A DNA stretch of 64,000 bases from Thalassia testudinum (GCA_037157565.1 JAZHRO010000012.1:6784501-6848500), one strand, 5' to 3'. Shown: positions 20,584-33,255, counted from the first letter of the stretch. The notes: generated by a model not told the origin, from the sequence alone. Numbers and translations: made by a program.

Positions 20584-23213
20584 GTATGAGCTCCTTTTCA
20601 TGTTTCCTATCTTTAATTTCATTGTCTCCAACCTTCTTTCTTTCTATGTTGGAAGATCAATTGGTTAGGAACCAGAATATGATTAGTTTTCATCAAAATT
20701 TCGACGAACTTGACTAGAATCCTACATTAAATCCATTTGATGCTTGTGCGCAACTTAGCTGGGACATGGCACAACTCTGAAGTAATGGAGATGAACATCC
20801 CTTTATAGAATCAAGTATCAACCATCTACATGCTTCACTATTGTTAGTGAAAGTTTGGTTGATGGGAAGAAAAAAAATTGAAACAAGCATGAAAACTTAG
20901 GCGGAGATGCCAACCAAGACGAATGGTTGTCAACAGGTGGTTTATGGGAAATTCCCTTCCTTGAGAGATGTTTGCTCGTTTCATCACAGGAAAAAAAAAA
21001 GGGTCCCATCTATTTAACCTACAATAACTAAGTTCTAGGAAATAATTTGCTTTTGGATATGACAAGGCTCAACAAAAAATGTTGGTAATCTGTACCTAAT
21101 GAAGTAGCTACGACTTATAGGTGTTCCGTTGTGCCAAAATGGTATTTAATGCTCCCTTTTCGGGATAAAAAATGTGCAGTTTGTACTGAACTGGAAAATA
21201 CGAACACAGGTACTACGTAGTATCAACAATAGAAGTCTATGGATTGGGGGCGAACTATAGATAATTGGAGGGAGTTCCCTCAATGTCTGAAATGATGGTT
21301 TTTGTGAGAATGTTTTGCTTTGCAGCTGCATGCTGAAAATTGTCGTAGAAATTGGATCACTTCAGACTTCTCTCTCTTTTTTTTTTCATTTTATCTGGGA
21401 CTTCTAATGAAAACCAGATATTTACTGGCTTGTACATGTTGATTTTTTCCTACGTAGCTCAAACGTGCTGAAGTATCCATCGAGGATCTTATCTCTGACT
21501 TAACAATGGGACATCTCTTGGAAACATCTAAGCACTCACAGATTCCAGTCTCAACTCGAAAGCAATTGGTATTTATGTGATAGAGGTTGAGCGATTTGTT
21601 GGCCACTGCTTATTTTTATATGGCTATTACGTGTGGGTTTCCTTTGGTCCTGTCCCATTACTTTCATGTGGCCTCAATTTCACGCCAACATGTGGACACG
21701 AAGCACTCCATCTTTGCTGTTAGACACGTGACGCTCTGATCGATATCATGTCCATCCAAGTAAAAATTAATCGAGGCCAAGTGGCCTACGGCTCATTTTC
21801 CAATTTTAAATTTTGTGAAGTCGGACCGTTCTCTTGGAAGCACTCATCGCTCTTCAACGCTTTTCAACTCATCCTGGATTTGTTCTAAAACAGTATACAA
21901 GATTGACGTGGCCAATGCTTCTCAAGCCAACACATGAGCCTTTCTCTTAATGGTCCTAGAGAGGTCTCCGGCTTGGAAGGCTTGGCTTAATAACGACCTA
22001 AAAATCTTTACTCCATAAGGTAAGAGTCAGGTTTGATAATCTTATTAAACAAGGCCAAAGGTGCTTTGGACTCAACTCAGTAGGAACTAAGATACCTTTG
22101 GATGGGCATTTATGTCAAGACATAGATAAAGTTTAGGAAGTTTAAGTTATGGAGATGGCGGAATATATAAGTGACGGATTAATGGTGAGTTATATGTGAT
22201 AGGTGAGTTGATATGTTTTAAGTTGTATTTTTATATTTGTATTAGTAGATCATGTAGAGAAAGGATTGTAGTTATTTGTTTTGTATTTGATGCTGAGTTG
22301 TCTTTTATTATTGTTTAGTTGGAAAGTAAAGTAATGATTGGATGTAACAAATGAATTGATACATTGTAAATAATGATCTAAGATGACTTCTCTCTTAAAT
22401 TCCCCCATATCCATGTTACTGTTCATTTGGATCCACCATGTAAGACTAAAGCCATGTGCAAACTTGCATCCAAGTGAAGCCTTGAGGTTGATATTAGAAA
22501 GGGGCGTGTCTTCATGATGTATATATAAATAGTCTTTTTATAAATGAATGTATACTAATAATATATAATTTCGCAATAGATTGTGACATAATAGATAAAG
22601 TATTGTCCGTAGGAGCCACTAAACATGTGTTCGAGTCTTGTCCATGATTTAATTGTTAACAAAAGTGAACTTATTCTAAAACTTAATAATAGTGGTCTTA
22701 TGCAACTTTGAAACATGTACCATGTAATGAATGACACTTGACGATAGATTGCAGCACAATTAATAAGCTCATGTATCTAATAATTATCATCCAAGTAGGG
22801 GTCCTACCTAGGGCACATATTTTTCCACAAAGATGGGATTGCAGTCGGTTCAATAAAGAGTCGAGTCTGAGCCTAGGCTCAAGCTAGTCTTAATGAGCTC
22901 AATCAATTCCAAGTTTAAGCCAATAATATTATAGGCTTGTCATTGTGCTCGACTTAATAAAAACTTGTAAGTCCAACTTGATAAGTAGATTAGTCAGGCC
23001 CAAGCTAAAACTCAAGCTAGATATCCTTATTGAGTGTAACCTAGGTTAAGCTTGTGTTGCTCAGCTCAATGGACAAGCCCACTTTCTTTCATGTGACAGC
23101 AACTATTCTCCCATCCTCTTCCTCTATGAATTTGATGGTATATCTTCATTTTGACTCGATCAAAGATGACAACGAGAAATATGGAAAACCATGTAACTTA
23201 GGGACCAAACTAT
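20584..23213. other. Region downstream of exon 2, no gene recognised
   Basis: Read-through past the donor site gives 28 more codons before a stop at 20666-20668. I looked on the plus strand for the conserved C-terminal MFS block that should follow (a tyrosine-proline-rich start, then a GLGYGAHW-type loop and an ASELFGLKNFG-type segment) and did not see it. The DNA is AT-rich. The part 22850-23090 has many AAGCTC/GAGCTC/AAGCTTG words and looks like a decayed repeat. Nothing else could be assigned. Confidence 0.5.
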
Positions 23214-23221
23214 CTTAAATG

Positions 23222-23749
23222 AAAGGTTCGAAATGCCGATTTCGATGTCGTGCTGATGAAATCCTAAGTGTGCATTTTGTGGGCATGCCGAGTGCATGTC
23301 GTGGAAATGCCCGTTTTTCGATGGTCATGCCAATGGGCATGTCGAGGGCACATCGTGAAAATGTCGAGGGTATGCCGACAACATGCCGACAAAAATCACA
23401 TAAATAGTCAAAATGAAATTAATTTCAAAAAATACTAATTATATAACATAAAAGTATTTCATCGTGATTGTACCCAAGGTTTCAACGACTTAAAAAAGCT
23501 TATATTGGAGCCCAAAAATCGTGTGTATGTGCGTCGAGCCAAGACACAAATTCCGCCTTCCCAATTTCAGATCTTCTCACCGAACTGCACTTCGTCACGT
23601 CACTTGTATTGTTGGCATGCCGACGAAATAGACGCCATGCCATCGGCATTCCTGCATTTCGACATTATTTCCATATCGGCAAGCCCATTTTACAAAAATA
23701 CCCTTACCGGTGGCATGCCAACGGCATACCGTCGGTGTTTGAATCACTG
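23222..23749. mobile_element. M1: non-autonomous hAT-type DNA transposon, 528 bp
   Basis: The element is flanked by exact 8-bp copies of CTTAAATG at 23214-23221 and 23750-23757; 8 bp is the hAT duplication length. The ends are imperfect inverted repeats: AAAGGTTCGAAATGCCG on the left against CAGTGATTCAAACACCG read inward from the right. CAGTG-TTCAAA is a usual hAT end. Both arms repeat GCATGCCGA-like words. No transposase frame is present. Confidence 0.65.
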
Positions 23750-23831
23750 CTTAAATGTTAAGGGAGGTATCAAATTTCTGCAGCGCCAGTTCACTTGAGA
23801 AGAAAATGGACAAAGTTCCACTATGTAATAT

Positions 23832-23966
23832 AGTTGAAGAAATGAAAGTTCTTATTTCACTAAACCAAACTTACACTTCTTTATATAGAGAGAGGTGAGG
23901 GCAAAATATAACAAGGGTCCAACAATAAATAAAAAATAATAAAATGACAATCAACATAACATAACA
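23832..23966 (-). repeat. C1 3' LTR
   Basis: This 135-base copy starts (plus strand) AGTTGAAGAAATG and ends CATAACATAACA. It matches 27886-28021 with few changes, including a shared TTATATAGAGAGAGGTGA core. The purine tract AAGGGAGAG precedes it on the minus strand. Confidence 0.9.
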
Positions 23967-23973
23967 CTCTCCC

Positions 23974-26900
23974 TTAAGTTAAAGTATATATATTGACCAT
24001 GTTCATTTTGTTCCTACACTTTTCAAACATAGGACAAGATAATAGCTTAGTAAACATATCCGCAATTTGTTTTGATGAGGCAAGGTAAGCAGTACGGAGC
24101 AAACCCTGTTGAATTAGGTTCGTATAATGACAATTCACTTCCACATGTTTAGTCTTTTCATTTAACATGGGATTGTTAGCAATGTAAGTTGCGGCCCTAT
24201 TGTTACAATACATTTCCATAGGCTCCTCAAGAATAACATGAAGGTTTCGCAACAAAGACCGTATCCAGATCATCTCAGCTTCTGTGTGTGCCATAGTGCG
24301 GTATTCTGATTCAGCGCTTGAGCATGACACTACACTTTGCTTCTGACTCCTCCAAGTTACCAGATTTCGTGCGACAACGGTACAGAAACCTGTAGTAGAT
24401 TTTCTGTCCCCAACATCACATGCATAATTTGCATCTAAATAAGCAATAACAGATATAGGGGCTTTCTTCTGGAACGAAAGACCTCAACCTAGACACTCTT
24501 TGATGTATCTCAACACTTGCATTATAGCTTACCAATGATCATCAGTAGGTTTGTCCAAAATCCGACTTAGCTTTCCATTGCAATACTAATATCTGGCCTA
24601 GTAATGGTCAGATACAGTAACTTCCCCACCAGCTGTCTGTAAGCCTTTTTATCCATCAACCTTGCTGAGTCATCAAATAGATGGACCTTTGGATTCATAG
24701 GGATATTAGCACCCTTAGAACCAAGCATGCCTGCCTCCTGGAGATTGCTTAAAGCATATTTCCTCTGAGACATAACAATACCCTATTTACTCATAGCAAT
24801 CTCAGTACCAAGAAAATACTTGAGCTTCCTAAGATCTTTCATAACAAACTGTCGTGCGAAATACTTCTTCACCTAAGAAATACTAGTCATGTTATCTCTT
24901 GTGAGTATAAGATCATCAACATATACAAGTAGAGCTACAATACCACCACTGGTCTTCATCACAAACAAGGAATGATCAGATGAGGACCTCTGCAACCCAA
25001 CAACTGTCAACGCCTCTGACAAATGCTGAAACCAAGCTCGGGAGCTCTACTTAAGATCATAGATGGCTTTTCGTAGCCTGCAAACACACTCCCCCTGAAC
25101 CTCAAAATTAGGAGGCTGCCACATGTATATTTCTTCCTGAAAGTCACCATAAAGAAAAGTATTCTTGACATCCAGTTGATGCAATGACCATCCATAGTGT
25201 GCTGTAACAGAAATAAGAATACGAATAATGGAAAGACATGCCACAAGGGAAAAAGTATCAAAAAAATTCACCCTATAGGTTTGGGTAAATCCTTTAGTTA
25301 CAAGGCGAGCCTTATATCAAGAGAGACCCATCAGGGTCTTATTTCAGGGCAAAGACCCACCTAATACCAACCAAATGTGCATTAGAAGGTAATGGATTAA
25401 GCTCCCAAGTCTCCCTGTCATGTAGTGCGGACATTTCCTCTTCCATGGTAGACCTCTAGTGCAGGTTTAGAAGAGCCTGTTGATATGAAGTAGGTGTCTC
25501 AAATCTAGAGATAACAGCTGTGAAAGCATGAAACTCAGTACTAAAAGAATCAGTGGAGATTGCACTTCCAATCACATGAGTGAGGGGCCGTAATAACAAT
25601 AGGCATATCATCATCAGTACTCATGGGAATATGACCTGGAGAAATATCGACAGGAGAAGCACTCTCAGTGGTCTCAACCTCTACATCTGTTGACATTGTA
25701 TCTGAAGGAACATCTTTTGTACGGGACTCTATACCTGTAGGAATATCTTGAGAAGTAGCCTCCAGGTTATCAACACTAATCGGAGGAGACTGTGGAGTAG
25801 AATAAGGGGGTGGCTTTTCCCTGTACGAAATTGGCAACTTATAAGTGTGACCCGTAAATGTGCTATCATCTGTTGGTATAGGCCTGAATGTGCTGGTAGA
25901 TGACCCAGTAGTAGGAGGAGAATTGCTACTGTCTGAGAATACACTAAATGGTATAGGAGCAATTGGCATAGGTGCATATTCTGGCACACTCTACATCTGT
26001 TTGGCAGCAACAGAAAAACAAGGCATAGTTGCATGAAAGGTGACATTTGCATAAATGTAATACTTTTGGTGTAGATGATCAAAACACCGTTACTCCTTTT
26101 GAGCATGTGAGTAGCCAAGAAACATACATTTGACTACTCTAGATGCTAATTTATCTCGACTAGGTCCAAGAAGATGAACAAAACCACACACTCGAATGTC
26201 TTGGGTGGAACATTAAACAACTCTGCATCTAGATATAACGCTTGCCATGGTACCTGCTCATGAATAACTGAGGAGGGCTGTCTATTAATGAGAGCAAGCT
26301 GTGAGAACATCTCCCTAGTAATTATGTGGTACACTATTCTGAATAAGATGAGTTTTGGCTATATTAAGAATGTGTATGTGCTTCCTCTCTGCAATCCCAT
26401 TCTGCTGAGAGGTGTGGGGACAGGAAGTCTGATGAATGATACCATGGAAACCATAGAAATCTGCTCCAACGAGTACAAAACTCCAATGTATTATCTGATC
26501 TGGCTATCTTGATGCAGACATCAAGCTGATTCTTTATCATTAACACAAACTTCTCAATAAGGGGACCTACTTTAGACTTATTCTTCATGAGGAATAACCA
26601 AGACAATCGGGAGAAATCATCAACCACAATCAAATAATAACGATGTCCTTTGTCTATTAGGAATCTTGCTGGGACCCCAGACATCAAGATGCATCAATTA
26701 AAAGCATGAAGACATGCATGGTCTAGTATTAGATGGGAAGGAAGACCTATGGTGCTTCCCAAGTTGACATGCATCACAAGAAAGCTGTGTGGTTAAGGAC
26801 AAATGTGGAATAAGTTTGCGTAGTTTATCCAAAGATGGATGACCCAACCGCCTATGTCATTGTAAAGCACTCTCCAAAGCAGAGCTAATTTGACAAGCTA

Positions 26901-27260
26901 TAGCCATGGGGCCCTGAATAAGTCGGTAAACACATCCTTCATATTCACTACTAATAATCTTCCCTGTCATTCGATCTTGGAAAATGTATCCAAGCTCATC
27001 AAAGATGACACGACAGTTCATTTGCTTGATGATTTCACTAATAGAAAATAAATTCATGGACAAATCTGGAACATACAAGACATGGTTGAGCTGCATAGAT
27101 GGGGTAACTGTAATTGCCCCCTGACCATCAATAGGGGCATGTCACCCGTCTACCAGTTGCATGGTACAACCTTGTGAAATAGATTGAATCTGTCCAAAAC
27201 ATTGCAAATTGTCGGATAAATGATTAGAAGCACCAGAGTCGATCAACCACGTCACACCAG
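23974..27260 (-). pseudogene. C1 pol: protease, integrase, reverse transcriptase, RNase H
   Basis: On the minus strand the protease motif IDSGASNHLSD lies at 27250-27212. The segment after it reads HVLYVPDLSMNLFSISEI (27096 down). Integrase follows (about 26870-26100), with a core segment RYYLIVVDDFSRLSWLFLMK. The proline- and serine-rich linker is at 25987-25550. Reverse transcriptase includes SLHQLDVKNTFLYGDFQEEI (about 25200), an intact YVDD at 24922-24911 and LSQRKYALSNLQEAGMLGSK (24773 down). RNase H ends with SSAESEYRTMAHTEAEMIWI and the ADMFTK box (24330-23974). Several stops and frameshifts separate these blocks. The wording fits copia elements of the Tork/SIRE side rather than Ale. 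Confidence 0.85.
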
Positions 27261-27400
27261 TGATTGGAGAAGAGTCACCCACGGCAGTTACCAGCACAAT
27301 CGCTCACTTAAGAGAAGTTGCCATGTCCACAAAATCACACTACCCAGATCTGATTTTTCTTTCTTCAATACTTGTAGATCTGATTTTGATGCTACACAAA

Positions 27401-27567
27401 TGAATACACACCTTAAAATTTGTTGAACAACACATACAATACTAATTTTAATATCACAGATGAGAATACACACCCCAAGAGTGAATTGAAAGGGGAATAC
27501 GCACCTTGTAATCCGCATACATGCGATTCAAAATTCTGTCAACACTCCAAAGGGGAATACACACCCC
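27401..27567. repeat. Minisatellite of about 30 bp in the C1 leader
   Basis: Copies of a GGGGAATACACACCCC-like core (some changed) start at 27401, 27462, 27492 and 27552. The spacings are 61, 30 and 60 bases, all near multiples of 30. The same core repeats in the leader of C4 at 41660-41738. Confidence 0.75.
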
Positions 27568-27876
27568 AAAACAGTCCAGAGATCTGAATATATCATACCA
27601 CAGCACTAGTGATGCATGAATACATCTTCTAAAAGGTCCTTGGCTGTAGAACTCCATCAAACACAAGCCAACAACCTCCCTAAGGCTGTAACAGGTGGTC
27701 CCGGGCAGTATTGCCCTTCCCTTGTCGTCGGATAAGGGTTGACAGCAAGAGAGGCTGGCGGCAGCGTTGGCTGGTAGTGGCGCTGCTGCTGGTCGGTTGT
27801 GTCGGCGGCGGCCGTGGCGAAGGTGGGGCTTAGTGGTAGGGTTAGAGTTTTTCTTGGTGGTATCCTCAACTTAATT

Positions 27877-27885
27877 CTGATACCA
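27877..27885 (-). other. C1 primer binding site
   Basis: TGGTATCAG on the minus strand directly follows the LTR. It matches the 3' end of plant initiator Met-tRNA, the common copia primer. Confidence 0.8.
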
Positions 27886-28021
27886 AGTTGAAGAAAATGA
27901 AAGTTCTTATTTTACTAAGCCAACCTTACACCTTCTTATATAGAGAGAGGTGAAAGAAAAATATAACAAGGGTCCAACAATAAATAAAAAATAACAAAAT
28001 GACCCTCAACATAACATAACA
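27886..28021 (-). repeat. C1 5' LTR
   Basis: This is the partner of the 3' LTR. Its inner end meets the primer binding site without a spacer. The TATATAGAGAGAGG block is probably part of the U3/R promoter. An LTR of about 135 bases is at the short end for copia elements. Confidence 0.9.
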
Positions 28022-28053
28022 AATATAAATATAAAAGCATGCCATAGTTTTTG

Positions 28054-28305
28054 TGTTGACATATCCCCACTATATTAGCCCCTATGGTCTTCCTTATTAT
28101 TTCCTTTTTATTATTTCCCTGTATGATGGTCCTTGTATGCAATTGCCTTTATAGCAGTTGCTTTAGTTGTGGTCTCCTGTATGGCAATTGCCTTTATAGT
28201 AATTGCCTTATCTGCCTCCCTTTGTTTTGTGGAGCACTCTACTCCACTTCTATATATTGAGAGGTTGGACAATGAAATAAGATATCTTTTTCATTCTTTC
28301 CCACT
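28054..28305 (+). repeat. C2 5' LTR
   Basis: The 252-base LTR has repeated GCAATTGCCTTTATAG words and a CTATATATTGAGAG promoter-like block near 28250. It is nearly co-linear with 33012-33255. Its end meets the primer site directly. Confidence 0.88.
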
Positions 28306-28317
28306 TGGTATCAGAGC
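28306..28317 (+). other. C2 primer binding site
   Basis: TGGTATCAGAGC is a full match to the initiator Met-tRNA primer site used by most copia elements. Confidence 0.85.
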
Positions 28318-28849
28318 GACGATCCTAGATTAGCACTCGGGTATCCCACCGAAATAGACCTATAATCCAATCCACCAAATCCCTCAATTCTCCTCGCCTT
28401 GCCTCTTCACGCCACCATCGGCTCGATTGATAGCAGCAGTGTCTGAAGGAGTAGTGGCGACGACGATAATCTGTAGTAATAGCGGCAGCAAGGGCGCTGC
28501 CGGTGGGCCTGTGCTGCCCTTACGCCGGCGAGGGGAGAAGCAACAGTCCCTTTGAGGGCTGCTAGGGGTCCCTCCTAGCGCTAACATGTGCCTCTTGATT
28601 CTCGAAGGGACTGCTATGTGATTCTAACTTAATTTCCAAGGAGGAGATTATTTGGATTTCATGTTAGATCATTCTTTATTGTGAGTTGTGATGATCTTGT
28701 GATTTGAAAAATTGATTCCAGATTTGATTTTGGAGAGTTATGTCTGATCGGTTCATCCCTTGGTCCAATGTCAGTCTTAGGAGTAGAGATGGCATTGGAT
28801 ACCGCTATTGCGACAGGGACGGTGGAGTTTGTAGGCTTGATGCATCAGG
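28318..28849 (+). other. C2 leader without gag
   Basis: The region is GC-rich at first (to about 28600) and then AT-rich. I saw no capsid-like or zinc-knuckle sequence on either strand. In normal copia elements more than 1 kb of gag lies here. Confidence 0.5.
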
Positions 28850-31800
28850 AGCATGACTCTGATGCTTCACAGTGTCTTTGTGGCGATCAGAGTTATTTCC
28901 TGTTAGTTCTATTGCATTAGGGAGAACAGTGCAGGTAGTTGACGGTAGGCACGCTCCTATTGTTGGTCAGGGCGAAGTTGATCGCTTCAAATCACTATAA
29001 AATTAAATAAATCATCGCGAGAGCATGAAGTGTATCACAACAAAAATAAACCCGGGTATAGACAAGTGTCGATCCATAGGGAAAGCGAAAGAATACCAAC
29101 ATGTTTTTATTCAATCTAAGGAGTTTGCGTGTATGTCATGAGAAACAAGAAAAACAAAATAAACTGGAGAAGGAAAGGGTTGGGCTGGATAGAGGGCGTC
29201 CCCCCTCCCTTGCCGGTGTGGAGGGCGGTGATGGTCGAAGGTGCAGTCACGGTCATGGTGCGAGGGTTTGGCACTATCACCACTAAGCTGATGGAGATGG
29301 AGAGTGTGGAGAAAACCTCCACAATGCAATAAACACAGTGAGCACACGGTGATGCATGATGTACGCGGTAGTGCATGGTGGTCGTGGAGGAGGTTACGTG
29401 CCATGGTGGTGGAGAGGAGGAGGAAGAAGAGGGCACTCCCTCTCTTCTTCTCTCTTCTTTCTTGTGTTGGTGGAGGGATTAAAGATGGAATCATCATCCA
29501 AGTTGGCCTTCACTCCTTTTTTTTGGCATGAAATCCAAAGATGGAAGACTCCCCATCCGTTCAATTAAGATCCACAATTTGTGGATCTCAATCACCCCAA
29601 AATGAAATCCTTCACGTCCATTCAAAATTCATCTAGATGACAACCAAGGTGGAGGCTACCCACATTATTAGGAAGGGTGATATTGCGGAGAAGTTTGAAG
29701 GTGGAAGGAATTTATTAGGAGAAAAAGACAACATGTGACCTCCAACTTAGGTTCATGCATATAAAAATGCAAACGATTATTTATAATACATAAGAAAATA
29801 AATAATGCTTAGAAAATGTAATTTAGCCTAAACCTTAATTCAAGCACTTATTCTATGGCTAAATGCATATGCTAATGCATATTAATATACGAGAATTAGC
29901 AACCTTAGGATTAATAATAGTCCACTAGATTGGACTCATTAGATGTGTTTGTAACCTTCACTTTGTGACTGCCGAGAGTATTACGTGTGTTGAAGTTTCC
30001 CATGAGCCTACTGTCGGTGAGAAAGATTACGATGAACCTTAATTGTAGGGTTATCTTCGATGATGTTGGATGCATCGTCTAGGAAGTAGAGGGAAGATTA
30101 TAGCTAGAGGCACAGAGGAGAATGGTGTTTATCATTTTGGGTAGAAACCATTTGCGGGAGCCAACATGCATGATGGTGGGAATGCCTTACAGTGGCATGT
30201 TTGTCTAGGTCACTTGCCTCTAGATCACCTCAAGAGGGTGATTCCACATATCTCTCCTACCACTACTATTCGGTGTGATGTTTGCCAATTGGGTAAGCAT
30301 CATTAATCTTCTTTTTCTACTAGTACTTCTAGAATGACTATTTTTGAGCTACTTCATATGGATGTTTGGGGACTAAGTAGAGTTCAGATATGATGAGCCA
30401 TCGCTATTATCTTGTAGTTGTTGATGATTTCTCTAAAGTATCCTGAGTGTTCCTTTTGTGGAACAAAGTAGATGTTGGAGGAGTTATAGAGACTCTTCTC
30501 TTAGAGATTATTACATAGTACTTTGCCACTGTGAAAACTGTATGGATAGATAATGCCCTCGAGTTATGTACCGCGAGACCTACAGAGTTCTACAGGGCTT
30601 GTGGGATCATCCACCAGACTGCTTGTCCTTATACCTTGCAGCAGAATGGAGTTGCAGATTGAAAGCACTGACATCTGTTAGAGGTTGCCCGTACTCTTTT
30701 TATCCACCACAACGTTCTGCAGAGATATTGGGGGGATGCAGTCTTGACTACATCCTATGTCATTAACACAATGCCAAGCTCAGTTCTCCACAAGCAGATA
30801 CCAATTCTTCTGCAACATCCAAATGGTGGGCTTTTCCATGTGTCTCCCAGGACCATTGGGTGTGTTACTTTCATTCATGTGCCATCACCAGGTCATGATA
30901 AGTTTGCTCCTCGCGCTGTCAAGTGCATGTTCTTAGGGTACTCTGAGAGTTAGAAGGGGTACCAATGTTACGATCTCATCCATAGCAGACACTATGTGAG
31001 TGTCGATGTGACATTCTATGAGACCACATCGTTCTTTTCAGTTGTTGGATAGGTGAGTTTTTATGATAATGTGGCTCCCATGCCTATTCCTCTCGTTCCT
31101 TTATAGAAAATTCCGATCTCCACTTCTCAACCTGCTCCTTCAGGTTCCACGACCTCCTTGGATGATATCTAGAGATTGCATGGTCCGATGCACATGTATA
31201 GTTGACTTCATACAACACTACAAAGGCCACCTTCCCCATCAGTGGATGATGCTCCACAGGTTATTGAGATGGTATCTAGCAATAGTGACAGTGATCACAG
31301 CAGTAGTGACATTCCTTGTATAGATTTTTAGATAGATGTGCTTGATGATTCTGACATTCCTATTGTCATTAGGAAGACGTCCCGCACATGTGAATCAAGA
31401 TATCGTGTTATAGGTAGTTTGGCTATTGATGGCCTTGGTTATGAGTTGGTAGATTCTGCTAAGCACTTACAGTCTCATACCTTCCATCTGCATACCAGCA
31501 AGTCATGCTTGATCCAAAGTGGCGTCAAGTCATGAAGGAAGAGATGGCGGCACTACGGAGTAGATAGACTTGGGAACTCACTTCACTTCCAACAGGTGCA
31601 CGACTGGTGGTTCCAGATGGGTATATACCTCGAAATACAACCCTGATGGATCTATTTCAACATATACGGCCAGATTGGTGGTGAAAGGGTTTACCCAGAC
31701 TTATATAGTGGACTTCTTTGACACTTTTTCACCCGTTGCACGGCTTGCCACTATTCGTTACTCATCTCTATTGCGGCTCACAGAGATTGGCGGTTGCACC

Positions 31801-33005
31801 AACTTGATGTGAAGAACGCCTTTTTTTATGGTGATAATCAGGAGGAAGTTTACATACAGTAGCCCCTTGGTTTTAAGGTTCAGGGGGAGTGTAAGTGCAA
31901 ACTCAGGAAGGTCAGCTATGGCCTGAAGTAGAGCCTGAGAGCACGGTTTCAGAAGCTCTCAGATGTGTTGCAAAAGATGAGGAGGCAGTGATCTTCCTCA
32001 TCATTCTCTGTTTGTTAAGAAAACAAAGAATGGCGTGGTGGCACTCTTAGTTTATGTGGATGATCTGATTATCACCAGTGATGATGAGGCTGGGATAAGT
32101 CAGGTCAAAGAGTCTCTTGCACGACAGTTGTTATGAAAGATCTAGGCTAGCTTAGATACTTCCTGCTGATCGAGGTGGATAGGAGCAGAGATGTGATTGT
32201 TCTCTCTCAACGCAAGTATACGTTGGATGTTTTTCAAGAGACAAGTATGTTGGGGTTTAAGCTAGCCAACATTCCTATGGACCTTAAGGCACATCTTCAT
32301 GATGAGGAGGCAGAGACAATTGATAGCATATCATACAAATGGTTGGTTGGCAAGCTACTCTATCTGACCATTAGACGACTCGATATTGCACTTGTTGTAG
32401 GCAAGCGTAGTAAGTTCATGGATAGGCCAACCAAGCAGCATTGGTAGACTGCTATGCAGGTACTTAGGTACTTGAAGAATGCACCTGGAAATGGTATTCT
32501 CTTTTAGGCTGGGGCTTCTATGACTGTGGTAGGATACTCATATGCAAATTATGTAGGGTGTGTTGCAGATAGGAAGTCCACTACAGGCTTTTGTAGTTTT
32601 GTTGTAGGTAATCTGGTTACTTGGAAGAGTAAAAAGTAGGTTTTGGTCTCTCATTCTAGTGCTGAGTTAGAATACAAAGCTATAGCCCAGACTGCTACTG
32701 AGATGGTTTAGATTAGATCTTTGTTGCGGGATCTGCATGTTCATATTGCGGAGCCCATGGAAATGACATGTGACAATAGGGCTGCCACTTATATTGTCAA
32801 CAATCCCATATTCCATGAGCGTACTAAGTATGTGGAAGTTGACTGCCACTATATTAGAGATTTGATTCAGCATGGGGTATTGTGCACAACATATGTTACT
32901 TCAGAGGATTGGACAACTCACATCTTCACAAAGCCCTTACCATGTGGAGCGTTTGATACATGCTATTCCAAGTTGAGCATGATTGACATATATGCTCTAG
33001 CTTGA
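28850..33005 (+). pseudogene. C2 pol: protease, integrase, reverse transcriptase, RNase H (interrupted by S6)
   Basis: The protease motif is seen near 28850-28890 as DSDASQCLCGDQSYF, where the family has DSGASQH. The frame breaks at 28978 and resumes at 29947 after S6. The pre-integrase block (about 29950-30160) and the integrase zinc region (GHLPLDHLKRVIPHISPTTT, CDVCQLGKHH) follow at about 30210-30305. Reverse transcriptase includes SKYNPDGSISTYTARLVVKG (31630 on), [16 protein letters not shown] and an intact YVDD at about 32054. RNase H ends MTCDNRAATYIVNNPIFHER and HIFTKPLPC (32721-33005). There are many stops. Gene order and wording match C1 and C4. Confidence 0.85.
28979..29941 (-). repeat. 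S6: solo LTR inserted in the C2 protease region, 963 bp
   Basis: It starts TGATCGCTTC and ends GACTCATTA. The flanks are GAAGT (28974-28978) and GATGT (29942-29946), and C2 coding similarity resumes after the second copy. The end CATTA can derive from the CATCA end seen in S1, S2 and S7 by one change. The block GTCGATCCATAGGGAAAGC near 29069-29087 matches the U5 box of the other gypsy LTRs, which suggests the minus orientation. Confidence 0.65.
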
Positions 33006-33011
33006 GGGGAG

Positions 33012-33255
33012 TGTTGACATATCCCCATTATGTTAGTCTTTACGGTCTTCCTTATTTGTTATTTCCTTGTATGATGATCTCTTTATGGCAATTGCCTTTA
33101 TAGCAGTTGCCTTAGTTGTGGTCTCCTGTATGACAATTGCCTTTACAACAATTGCCTTATCTGCTTTCCTATATCTTGTGGAGTACTCTACTTCACCTCT
33201 ATATATTGAGAGAGTTGGGCAATGGAATAAGATATCTTGTTTATTCTTTCCCACT
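33012..33255 (+). repeat. C2 3' LTR
   Basis: This is the partner of 28054-28305, 244 bases. It follows the purine tract GAGGGGAG and ends TTCTTTCCCACT. Confidence 0.88.

Larger units (their letters stand above)
23832..28021 (-). mobile_element. C1: Ty1-copia retrotransposon with very short LTRs, no recognisable gag
   Basis: LTRs of about 135 bases lie at 23832-23966 and 27886-28021, and exact AATAT duplications at 23827-23831 and 28022-28026. The minus strand has, in order, a Met-initiator-tRNA primer site, a GC-rich leader, protease, integrase, reverse transcriptase, RNase H and a polypurine tract (complement of 23967-23975). All coding parts carry stops or frame changes. Only about 640 bases separate the primer site from the protease, and no gag or zinc knuckle was found there. 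Confidence 0.9.
28054..33255 (+). mobile_element. C2: Ty1-copia retrotransposon of the C1 type, carrying solo LTR S6
   Basis: LTRs lie at 28054-28305 and 33012-33255, both starting TGTTGACATATCCCC. The flanks are TTTTG (28049-28053) and TTTTA (33256-33260), a probable duplication in a T-run. The primer site is at 28306-28317. Protease begins near 28850 and is split by S6. Integrase, reverse transcriptase and RNase H follow on the plus strand to 33005, and a GAGGGGAG tract at 33004-33011 precedes the 3' LTR. As in C1 and C4, only about 540 bases lie between primer site and protease, without a gag frame. Confidence 0.88.

Noticed and set aside
22850..23090. Runs of AAGCTC, GAGCTC and AAGCTTG considered as a CRISPR-like or regular tandem array
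   Set aside because: Spacing is irregular, there is no fixed repeat unit, and the setting is a plant nuclear genome. It is better seen as a decayed dispersed repeat.
29101..29568. Dense overlapping frames with histidine-, serine- or tryptophan-rich products
   Set aside because: They lie inside solo LTR S6, and composition explains them.
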